Assembly (NCBI GenBank): GCA_037139695.1
Contig: JBAXFX010000020.1
Coordinates: 1-19,221 of the forward strand
DNA: 19,221 nt
Direction: 5' to 3'
From: JAAXTX01 sp037139695
GTDB lineage: Bacteria > Patescibacteriota > Minisyncoccia > Moranbacterales > UBA1568
This document shows, piece after piece, positions 14,573 through 19,221 of the stretch. The notes below the pieces were generated by a model. That model made no database searches, was not told the origin of the DNA, and saw nothing but the letters and a program-made list of their open reading frames with translations. Every line of letters begins with the position of its first letter. Positions within the stretch are counted from its first letter, which is position 1. A program made the position numbers and the translations under genes.

Positions 14573-15661
14573 TTACGGAAGCGGCACGCCGTCGAGTGCG
14601 GCGATATGTTCCGCTATGCCTCTCTGTTTGGGCACGCGCTGCCGGTCGCGGTGGACGTAATGAACTACGTTTCCGACCGAGAACGCCACCTCGGCGTCTT
14701 CCGGCCATTGGCCAACCCGCACGTTGACAGGCTCATATCCTGTTCCGGTCGGCTGGAGACCGTAGCTGACACCGATGGCGTCGCTATCGGTATCCTTTAC
14801 CTCTCCCTCGGACGTGAGATAAAAGTACCGAGAGTTATCGAGCCACGGAATTGGCCCGATGTACCCAGTCTCGAAGATACGGAGACCGCCATAGTGACTC
14901 CGTGAGAGAAACTCGCGGATCCTGAAGACTGTGTCGGTCTCCGGGACGGTCTCATGCTCGACCGCCAGGACATATCCGTGGGTTGTCCTGATGATCGAGC
15001 ACTTGCTACGGAGTCCGAGGAACTCCACGACATTTTCCGGTACCGACAGAATTTCCAGCACCGACTCGTTACGCCACGGGTTGCCACCTGTGACGACTCG
15101 AAGACCGTCCTCTCCGGCATACTGAGGTAGTTGTGTGGCGACGTACTTCCGCCACGCGATTTTCTCTCCGCGATTCGCCTTTCCGAGGCGAACTTTTTTC
15201 ACCACGGACCGCATAGAGTCGCGGTTGAGTGGCGCCGCACAGGAGAAGTGCGGCTTTTCTTCTTTGATTACCTCTGGTGCCAATTGTTCGGCACCAGGAC
15301 GGTCAAAAAAGACGATGTATGCACCCTTGTACCCGCCTGAATCCTGAGTAAAGACACAGTCTTCCCATTCCGACAGCGACGCATCCTTGCGTGCTACCGT
15401 CTCCATAATAAGTTCGTCGGCCGCATCGGCCATAACAAAGACTTGGTAGTCCTCGTCATACCGATCGTAATGTTCGGCGACGAAACCTGTTGTTGAAAAT
15501 CCGTAGGCATTGCGCGGAGTGCGCTTGCCTTTGAATTCCCACACCGTTGTGCCGACATTCGGCACAAGCTGGTGAGTTTTGTGTGACTTGCCACAAATCA
15601 GGCAAGTCGTTTCTGTCACCACTAATTTGTGGTTGGTGTGGGCAATAAGTGTTTGTCCCAT
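14573..15661 (-). CDS. Hypothetical protein, 362 aa, possible zinc finger at N-terminus
   Basis: I recognise no family. C20xxC23 followed by H27xxH30 (CLICGKSHKTH) could bind zinc. The rest is a long mixed alpha/beta protein with many Asp and Tyr (HYDRYDEDYQVFVMADAADE), a possible repeat of short strands (YIVFFDRPGAEQ, VVEFLGLRSK), and a C-terminus in YVHRDRQRVPKQRG. No membrane segments. The start at 15661 has GGAGG at 5 nt; the open frame continues to 15772 but that part codes the leader hairpins. It is the largest gene of the array. After the stop there is a GTTCTTTG motif between two GTAAAGTAAA direct repeats, then the R3 terminator. Confidence 0.75.
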   Translation of the reverse strand: MGQTLIAHTNHKLVVTETTCLICGKSHKTHQLVPNVGTTVWEFKGKRTPRNAYGFSTTGFVAEHYDRYDEDYQVFVMADAADELIMETVARKDASLSEWEDCVFTQDSGGYKGAYIVFFDRPGAEQLAPEVIKEEKPHFSCAAPLNRDSMRSVVKKVRLGKANRGEKIAWRKYVATQLPQYAGEDGLRVVTGGNPWRNESVLEILSVPENVVEFLGLRSKCSIIRTTHGYVLAVEHETVPETDTVFRIREFLSRSHYGGLRIFETGYIGPIPWLDNSRYFYLTSEGEVKDTDSDAIGVSYGLQPTGTGYEPVNVRVGQWPEDAEVAFSVGNVVHYVHRDRQRVPKQRGIAEHIAALDGVPLP

Positions 15662-15680
15662 GATATCCTCCGCGGGATGC

Positions 15681-15771
15681 GCTTGTCGTGATTTTTGACA
15701 AGCTGATTTCTGAATTATTATGTTGACTGTCTCACAATGCCCTCGAAAGAGGACACAAGAGGCAGTCAACA
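15681..15771 (-). promoter_or_regulatory. Structured leader of the 362-aa gene
   Basis: Two hairpins precede the SD. One is a 13-bp stem with one G-T pair (15721-15733 with 15759-15771) holding an inner CCTC-GAAA-GAGG tetraloop hairpin. The other is GCTTGTC/GACAAGC (15681-15687 with 15697-15703), ending about 20 nt before the start. The outer stem contains TTGACTG/CAGTCAA, also found in the leader stem of the radical SAM gene. Confidence 0.6.
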
Positions 15772-15835
15772 ATATTTCGGAGATTCATTTTGTGGCAAAT
15801 ATTTATTCGATATTTTACTGATTACGATTTATGAC

Positions 15836-15914
15836 AACTTCTTTGAGGCCTCGATCGGATGGTCAAGTTCTCAAAAAGTTGGGCCAGCGCATGAATACCA
15901 TTCATAGCTGACCC
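15836..15914 (-). terminator. Terminator-like hairpin plus R3 element, copy 2
   Basis: On minus: GGGTCAGC/GCTGGCCC (15881-15888 with 15907-15914) with an inner ATGAAT/ATTCAT stem, then ACTTTTTGAG, then TTTGAG and CTTGATC-like arms pairing across a 4-nt loop with a 2-nt internal loop (to 15841). Bases 15836-15881 match 18960-19005 at 44 of 46. The stretch 15782-15835 shows nothing else. Confidence 0.8.
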
Positions 15915-15973
15915 TGAACCGTGAGGAGTATTATTAAAACCTTTCTTTCAGATTATTACTTTTAACGACCTGG

Positions 15974-16006
15974 AAAAAAGGCGGAACCGTAACTACTGGT
16001 TCCGCG
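15974..16006 (-). terminator. Intrinsic terminator of the 52-aa gene
   Basis: GCGGAACC (15981-15988) with GGTTCCGC (15999-16006), followed on minus by C and six T. The stem overlaps the stop codon. Confidence 0.9.
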
Positions 16007-16179
16007 TATTCCACTTCCTGGCGGCATAGCCGCTTAGGACGGTGCCATAGAGTGCTATGGCACCCGCCAGCTCATTTACCGGCGATGCGGTAAATGAGAC
16101 GTATGCGGCGGCAGAAAACAACACCGCCGATACTAATAGCACGAATTTCATTTTCCTCCTTGCCGGGTTGAGCCCGGCA
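15981..16179. other. Hairpin-dense block over the 52-aa gene
   Basis: Six stems in 200 nt: 8-bp terminator stem (15981-16006); GCGGC-ATA-GCCGC (16021-16033); 10-bp GGTGCCATAG with CTATGGCACC (16041-16064); 11-bp CTCATTTACCG with CGGTAAATGAG (16071-16098); GGCGG/CCGCC (16107-16128); TGCCGGG/CCCGGCA (16161-16179). CTGGCGG (16018-16024) and CCGCCAG (16064-16070) can also enclose the third. Most lie inside coding sequence, so the structure seems selected. Confidence 0.8.
15993..16151 (-). CDS. 52-aa small membrane protein
   Basis: Small gene with an ideal start: AAGGAGG, three A, ATG at 16151. The protein has two hydrophobic segments: residues 3-20 (FVLLVSAVLFSAAAYVSF, which could also be a signal peptide) and about 28-45 (LAGAIALYGTVLSGYAA), then a basic end RKWNTRNQ. 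Two short helices with a basic tail recall holins or type I toxin peptides (guess only). A 7-bp hairpin (16161-16179) sits just before the SD and a terminator overlaps the stop. Its coding sequence contains perfect 10- and 11-bp inverted repeats, unusual for a gene. Confidence 0.65.
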   Translation of the reverse strand: MKFVLLVSAVLFSAAAYVSFTASPVNELAGAIALYGTVLSGYAARKWNTRNQ

Positions 16180-16195
16180 TTTTTTTGTTAAAAGC

Positions 16196-16342
16196 TTACC
16201 ACCCGCGTTCCGCGCGGATGATCTTTTTCCCTTGTTCACGCCGTCCCTTCTTGGACAGGCGCTTCAAGGTAGCCGTTTTTTCGGTCCGGCCACGACCGCA
16301 ACGGGATCCACCCATCCCGGATTTGATTTTTATTTTTTTCAA
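16196..16342 (-). CDS. 48-aa highly basic small protein
   Basis: About 40 percent Lys plus Arg, with GGSRCGRGRTEK, LKRLSKKGRREQ and a GW end, so probably a nucleic-acid binder (inference). The TTG start at 16342 is favoured because hairpin CCGAG/CTCGG, then GTGGGAAG, then the start copies the hairpin-SD-start layout of the 52-aa gene. An ATG at 16315 would give 39 aa without an SD. It lies between the Csx3-like gene and the 52-aa gene, same strand, 44 nt before the latter. Confidence 0.5.
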   Translation of the reverse strand: MKKIKIKSGMGGSRCGRGRTEKTATLKRLSKKGRREQGKKIIRAERGW

Positions 16343-16393
16343 TTTTCTTCCCACCGAGCTTGTCTCGGCAATTTTTGTTTAGAAAATTCTCTA

Positions 16394-16452
16394 CAGACCA
16401 ACGAACATTCGCGGGTCTGATAAAGAGGGGAAGCAAAACCAAATTGCTTCCC
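16394..16452 (-). terminator. Hairpin pair downstream of Csx3-like copy 1
   Basis: On minus: GGGAAGCAA/TTGCTTCCC (16428-16436 with 16444-16452), then CTCTTTATC, a weak U-run. Next is a two-tier hairpin CAGACC plus CGAA (16394-16405) with TTCG plus GGTCTG (16408-16419). The layout copies R1 to R3 but the sequence differs. Confidence 0.65.
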
Positions 16453-16486
16453 GCCCAATTCTCCCGGGTTCCAGCCGGAAGAAGAA

Positions 16487-16783
16487 CTAGCCGTGTGCCG
16501 CTACAACGACGTCCGCACCGCGGCCGTCGTTGTAGTAAACACGCCGGAAAGCGTGCACCACCCCGTGGAACACCACGAGGTATGCCCACATGGCCATAGG
16601 GCCAGTGAGCGTTACCTCATCCCGCTCGCCAGCGGGGATCGAGGCGACCAACGCGCTGGCATTCCTGCCAACGATATTGATAGCCTCGGCCACTGGCGTG
16701 ACGAGGTTGAGGCGTCCACCCGCCTCCTCAATTTCGCAACCCTCGTAGAGGGTTGCGTTTTTTAACCCCAAATCAATAATCAT
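16487..16783 (-). CDS. Csx3-like protein, copy 1
   Basis: 98 aa. The C-terminal half follows the Csx3 (Crn3) pattern: a strand ending in TGP, W66 in PMAMWAYL, HGVVH (73-77), then DxR (D86, R88) followed by VVV and H97. In known Csx3 the corresponding block is GxGPxW, a His cluster, DPR and VVV..H. Csx3 proteins are Mn-dependent and degrade cyclic tetra-adenylate or RNA tails in type III CRISPR. The extra C-terminal strand of known Csx3 is missing and the N-terminal 55 residues differ. AGGAGG lies 5 nt before the ATG. No CRISPR or cas operon is visible. Csx3 homology is my recollection of the family pattern, not a search. Confidence 0.55.
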   Translation of the reverse strand: MIIDLGLKNATLYEGCEIEEAGGRLNLVTPVAEAINIVGRNASALVASIPAGERDEVTLTGPMAMWAYLVVFHGVVHAFRRVYYNDGRGADVVVAAHG

Positions 16784-16802
16784 GCATACCTCCTTTTTTT
16801 GA

Positions 16803-16857
16803 CCTTGTTTGTCCGTGGTGCATGACTGCCACGCAAGGCGCCCATAGTGGGCTGGTT
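16803..16857 (-). promoter_or_regulatory. Structured leader of Csx3-like copy 1
   Basis: Pairings: CCTTG/CAAGG (16803-16807 with 16834-16838) enclosing GTGG/CCAC (16815-16818 with 16829-16832), and GCCCA/TGGGC (16840-16844 with 16848-16852). The same three helices occur before copy 2 (18841-18889), where the last is GCCC-TTTC-GGAC: different bases, pairing kept. Confidence 0.6.
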
Positions 16858-16867
16858 AAAAAAACAA

Positions 16868-17347
16868 CTACAACCAGCTCCTATCTGGCTCAGGTAAAGC
16901 CTGATACCCTTTAGAAACTGGGTCGAACTGATGGACCTCGACGTCGAACTTCGCGAGGCCCACCAGCTGTCCGATTAAGAACGACAACCCAACCGGTCCG
17001 GACAAAACCAGTTTGATCGGGCAGTTCTGGTTGCTAGCCATAGCTCGATAGAGCTCGCTAGCCAGCGTTTTGTAGTCCTTGTCGGACTCCAAAACGCTTT
17101 TTCCAAGAACTGTCTCCACGTCAATGAGACAATCCAGCTCACCGAAATGAGCTTTGACTGCCTCACTGACTGGCCTGCCAACTTGGAGGGCGATGACGAA
17201 ATCCCTGCCCCCCTTGTTAGCATATTTTTTCCGCTTGGCGTGTTTCACTCTCAGCCAGTAGATGGCTGCGGAAATCACACCAACAAGCCACATCAGCGGC
17301 TCGATGATGGACCAAGCGGAGGACACGCCCTGCAGGAAATTGTTCAT
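16868..17347 (-). CDS. Membrane-anchored protein with SAVED/CARF-like sensor motif
   Basis: 159 aa. One transmembrane helix (about 13-32, SIIEPLMWLVGVISAAIYWL) is followed by KHAKRKK, which places the rest in the cytosol. The soluble part is strand-helix (RDFVIALQVG, LDCLIDVETVLG, LASELYRAMA) and ends in LVLSGPVGLSFLIGQLVG (113-130) and VEVHQFDP...GYQAL. This fits the SAVED core pattern: hydrophobic strand, GP, hydrophobic helix with GxxxG spacing, then a strand with a final Y. SAVED and CARF domains bind cyclic oligonucleotides. At about 110 residues it would be a half-size unit. SD AGGAGG 5 nt before the ATG; 25 nt after the radical SAM gene, so co-transcribed. Assignment is tentative. Confidence 0.6.
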   Translation of the reverse strand: MNNFLQGVSSAWSIIEPLMWLVGVISAAIYWLRVKHAKRKKYANKGGRDFVIALQVGRPVSEAVKAHFGELDCLIDVETVLGKSVLESDKDYKTLASELYRAMASNQNCPIKLVLSGPVGLSFLIGQLVGLAKFDVEVHQFDPVSKGYQALPEPDRSWL

Positions 17348-17372
17348 CCTGCCCTCCTATTTTTTTGTGGGA

Positions 17373-18227
17373 TTAGAAATACAGGAATCCCTCGGGCTCC
17401 CACTTTGCCCGAAGACCCATTTTCAAACTGGGATATGACTTTTTCACCTCCCCGATCATCCAAATGACCGACTCGGTGTTGCGTGGTGCATCCCAATCGC
17501 ACCCCACAACCGGCTTGTAAAGTCGGAGGGTCCAGAACTCCCGTTCCCCGTTCCCACCACTCATAATGGATGCTGCCATTTCGAGCAGGTCATCCAGAGT
17601 GGTGTTGGAAAAAACCGGAGTTCGAACGTCCACAAAGACGCCCGAAGATGAGAGGATGTCCTGTGTCTCAATGCTCCTCTCATACATTTTGACACCCAGA
17701 CCATTCTTCAGCCCGGCGCGAAGCCCAAGGTCGGAGCTTGTGCCCTTAAGATCGATCGCCGCGGACTCGAGTCCGAGGTCGATCATCCTCTTGATAAACT
17801 GCGGGCTTGACCCGTTGTGGGCGATCGAAAGTCGCCCACCTTTTTCACGTACATATTCCCCGATGGCAATGGACGCCTCGGGAAACACGACCGGGTCGCC
17901 TCCGCTGAGGCGCACGACCTGTTTCTTGGCGATCGCATCATCGCAGACCTTCAATAGGTCTTCGATGTCGCAATCAATCGCCGAAACGATCGACCCGTCC
18001 GGGGCACGAAACGCCCCGTCCCGCTTGCAATAGGGGCAAGCAAAATTGCAAGCCCCGAAAGAAATTATTCGGGCATCGGAAACTTTTTCGCCCAAACCCT
18101 TGAGAAAATACAAGGGACGGACTTCGGCGCCAACGACGCCGTGATGTCCAAGAACCTTCATTCGTTTCCGGCTCTCACGAACCGGCCCGTTTTTGTTTTT
18201 GAAATTTGACTGCTCAAGCATACTCAT
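17373..18227 (-). CDS. Radical SAM enzyme, substrate unknown
   Basis: 284 aa. The radical SAM cluster motif C60xxxC64xxC67 (CNFACPYC) would bind the 4Fe-4S cluster that cleaves SAM. SGGDP (108-112) stands for the GGE motif, and IDLKG (158-162) lies on a later barrel strand. The layout resembles the small activase-type (PflA/NrdG-like) and QueE-like enzymes. The viperin signature CNYxCxFC is not matched. The N-terminus (about 1-50) is an extension with GHHGVVGAEVRPLYFLKG. No glycyl-radical partner, precursor peptide or queuosine gene is nearby. The ATG at 18227 has no SD and lies in the loop of a 14-bp inverted repeat. It heads the likely operon with the membrane sensor. Confidence 0.85.
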   Translation of the reverse strand: MSMLEQSNFKNKNGPVRESRKRMKVLGHHGVVGAEVRPLYFLKGLGEKVSDARIISFGACNFACPYCKRDGAFRAPDGSIVSAIDCDIEDLLKVCDDAIAKKQVVRLSGGDPVVFPEASIAIGEYVREKGGRLSIAHNGSSPQFIKRMIDLGLESAAIDLKGTSSDLGLRAGLKNGLGVKMYERSIETQDILSSSGVFVDVRTPVFSNTTLDDLLEMAASIMSGGNGEREFWTLRLYKPVVGCDWDAPRNTESVIWMIGEVKKSYPSLKMGLRAKWEPEGFLYF

Positions 18228-18261
18228 AACTTTTTAAAAATATAAAAAGCAGTCAAATTTC
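18201..18261 (-). promoter_or_regulatory. 14-bp perfect inverted repeat around the radical SAM start codon
   Basis: GAAATTTGACTGCT (18201-18214) is exactly inverted at 18248-18261. The right arm is in the leader, the left arm is codons 5-9, and the ATG is in the 33-nt loop. It could control translation or be a protein site. Confidence 0.75.
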
Positions 18262-18282
18262 TTGCTATTATGTTTTTTCAAC

Positions 18283-18310
18283 ATAATATTTCTCACTATT
18301 CAATTTTCAA
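18283..18310 (-). promoter_or_regulatory. Putative promoter of the radical SAM operon
   Basis: Minus strand: TTGAAA (18310-18305), 16 nt, TATTAT (18288-18283); each box is one base off consensus. The -35 is part of the GTTCTTTGAAA motif. A hairpin (ATTATGTT/AACATAAT) overlaps the -10. Confidence 0.55.
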
Positions 18311-18392
18311 AGAACTTTTTTCACTATGAGAATTCCTTTTCAAAAAAGAAATGCTCAATTGCGAGGGAGATTTACGACCAAGTAAATCTCCC
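18305..18392 (-). repeat. R2 dispersed element, copy 2
   Basis: On minus: 11-bp perfect stem GGGAGATTTAC/GTAAATCTCCC (18365-18375 with 18382-18392), then a 14-position hairpin (TGAG 18327-18330 with CTCA 18354-18357 as its base), then GTTCTTTGAAAA. Between it and the Csx3-like stop is one more hairpin (CCTCGG/CCGAGG, about 18496-18512) and about 100 nt with no supportable gene. Confidence 0.75.
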
Positions 18393-18524
18393 CTAAACCG
18401 TTGTTGAGGTTCTGCTCCCTCAGGGCTCTCCATTTTGTGAAAACGGGGACAAAACTTTTTCCTGTGCTTTTACTCCTGTGGATTTTCAGGAAACCTCGGG
18501 CGATCCGAGGGGGTGTTTGACCGA

Positions 18525-18821
18525 TTAACCGTGTGCCGCTACAACGACGTCCGCACCGCGGCCGTCGTTGTAGTAAACACGCCGGAAAGCGTGCACCACC
18601 CCGTGGAACACCACGAGGTATGCCCACATGGCCATAGGGCCAGTGAGCGTTACCTCATCCCGCTCGCCAGCGGGGATCGAGGCGACCAACGCGCTGGCAT
18701 TCCTGCCAACGATATTGATAGCCTCGGCCACTGGCGTGACGAGGTTGAGGCGTCCACCCGCCTCCTCAATTTCGCAACCCGCGTAAAGGGCTGCGTTCTT
18801 CAAGCCTAAATCAATAATCAT
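18525..18821 (-). CDS. Csx3-like protein, copy 2
   Basis: 98 aa. It differs from copy 1 only at residues 11 (A for T) and 14 (A for E). About 250 nt covering residues 17-98 are identical, while several changes, mostly silent, cluster in the codons for residues 5-16. All Csx3-type residues (W66, H73, H77, D86, R88, H97) are kept. SD AGGAGG at the same spacing as copy 1. It lies upstream of the radical SAM gene on the same strand, with an R2 element between them. Two copies on either side of the radical SAM and sensor genes suggest that dose or expression timing matters, or a recent duplication by recombination. Confidence 0.55.
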   Translation of the reverse strand: MIIDLGLKNAALYAGCEIEEAGGRLNLVTPVAEAINIVGRNASALVASIPAGERDEVTLTGPMAMWAYLVVFHGVVHAFRRVYYNDGRGADVVVAAHG

Positions 18822-18840
18822 GCATACCTCCTTGTGGAGA

Positions 18841-18889
18841 CCTTGTTCATCTGTGGCGCATGACTGCCACGCAAGGCGCCCTTTCGGAC
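18841..18889 (-). promoter_or_regulatory. Structured leader of Csx3-like copy 2
   Basis: CCTTG/CAAGG (18841-18845 with 18872-18876) encloses GTGGC/GCCAC (18853-18857 with 18866-18870); then GCCC-TTTC-GGAC (18878-18889). Same architecture as the copy 1 leader, with base changes that preserve pairing in the last helix. Confidence 0.6.
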
Positions 18890-18959
18890 TGGTTGTTTGG
18901 GTGGGAGAACTACGGAAGATGCGATGAAGGCAGCTTCCTCTCCCTGTTTACTATATTTT

Positions 18960-19028
18960 AACTTCTTTGAGGCCTCGATCGGATGATCAAGTTCTCAAAA
19001 AGCTGCACCAAGATAACCATCCTGGTGC
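18960..19028 (-). terminator. Terminator plus R3 element, copy 3
   Basis: On minus: stem GCACCA/TGGTGC (19005-19010 with 19023-19028) with inner GAT/ATC, then AGCTTTTTGAG, then the two-tier R3 hairpin to 18965. It shares 44 of 46 bases with copy 2. It follows the stop of the right-edge gene by about 20 nt. Confidence 0.85.
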
Positions 19029-19046
19029 GAACCGACGACCGTTTAA

Positions 19047-19221
19047 CTATTCCTCGTGGCATGTACATGCCCCAGGGAGGTACCCGCACTTGTCACAGTA
19101 CGGGAGGGCGTCGATGGCTCTCCATATACGGAGGGCCGTCTCCTTTTCTGAACCGAAAAAGAAATCCCGAACCATACGCAATACATGGTTCTGTGTCTTA
19201 GTATCTATCTCAAATCTCAAC
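19047..19221 (-). CDS. Partial CDS with Cys-rich C-terminus (5' end outside window)
   Basis: On the minus strand a frame open to the window edge gives 57 codons before TAG at 19047. The visible end has a helix-like stretch (RDFFFGSEKETALRIWRAI) and a Cys motif, YCDKCGYLPGACTCHEE, a possible zinc site. If it starts inside the window, the ATG at about 19171 would give 42 aa, but there is no SD, unlike most genes in the array, so it probably starts further right. It is followed by an R3 terminator like other array genes. Function not recognised. Confidence 0.5.
   Translation of the reverse strand, partial: LRFEIDTKTQNHVLRMVRDFFFGSEKETALRIWRAIDALPYCDKCGYLPGACTCHEE

Noticed and set aside
17373..18227. 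Prokaryotic viperin
   Set aside because: The cluster motif is CNFACPYC rather than CNYxCxFC, and the C-terminus does not resemble viperin.
18305..18438. 44-codon minus-strand ORF after the Csx3-like copy 2
   Set aside because: It would read straight through the R2 terminator hairpins and has no SD.
11975..19035. CRISPR array formed by the R1-R3 repeats
   Set aside because: Repeats are hundreds of bases apart with genes between them and vary in sequence; there are no spacers of regular length.
11975..19035. Integron with attC sites
   Set aside because: Tandem hairpins fit loosely, but no core-site consensus repeats at the cassette ends and no integrase is visible. Left as a possibility in the findings only.

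Overview
The window is bacterial and looks like the chromosome of a Candidate Phyla Radiation (Patescibacteria) organism. The signs are a compact set of ruvB, a tandem PilB/GspE type IV pilus ATPase, a degenerate DHH-family protein and tsaE, a free-standing SET-domain methyltransferase, many starts without a Shine-Dalgarno (SD) sequence on the core side, and TGA used as a normal stop. The lineage is inferred from gene content only.

Core region (1-8700). A minus-strand operon runs ruvB, a two-helix membrane protein, then a PH-domain membrane protein, with overlapping or nearly touching ends. Divergent from ruvB, and sharing overlapping promoter elements, is a strong extended -10 promoter. It drives a roughly 290-nt RNA with no convincing ORF that folds into nested stems and ends in a textbook terminator 28 nt before a SET methyltransferase gene. 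It is either a new small RNA or a long attenuator leader. Next, all on minus, come a 1008-aa double PilB ATPase, an unknown 204-aa protein and a DHH-like protein with decayed metal-binding motifs, followed by plus-strand tsaE.

Accessory region 1 (8690-11900). Two paralogous AAA/DUF4143 ATPases sit convergently between three direct copies of a hairpin-rich terminator repeat. One copy is split by a roughly 95-bp MITE-like insert with perfect 17-bp inverted ends. The promoter of the first ATPase carries a palindrome over its -35 box.

Accessory region 2 (11975-19221). This is an all-minus array of small genes, most with strong SD sequences and most without recognisable function. Many of the genes are separated by the same noncoding layout: stop codon, terminator with its own stem, a second long imperfect hairpin of one of a few dispersed families (R1, R2, R3), a structured leader, then an SD. 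The most interesting part is 16487-18821. It holds a radical SAM enzyme, a membrane-anchored protein with a SAVED/CARF-like sensor motif, and two nearly identical copies of a Csx3-like (CRISPR ring-nuclease family) protein, with no CRISPR array or cas effector in view. I infer a candidate stand-alone nucleotide-signalling or defence module. Two tiny genes (48 aa, basic; 52 aa, membrane) and the C-terminal end of a Cys-rich gene at the right edge also belong to the array. No tRNA, rRNA, transposase or integrase gene was found.
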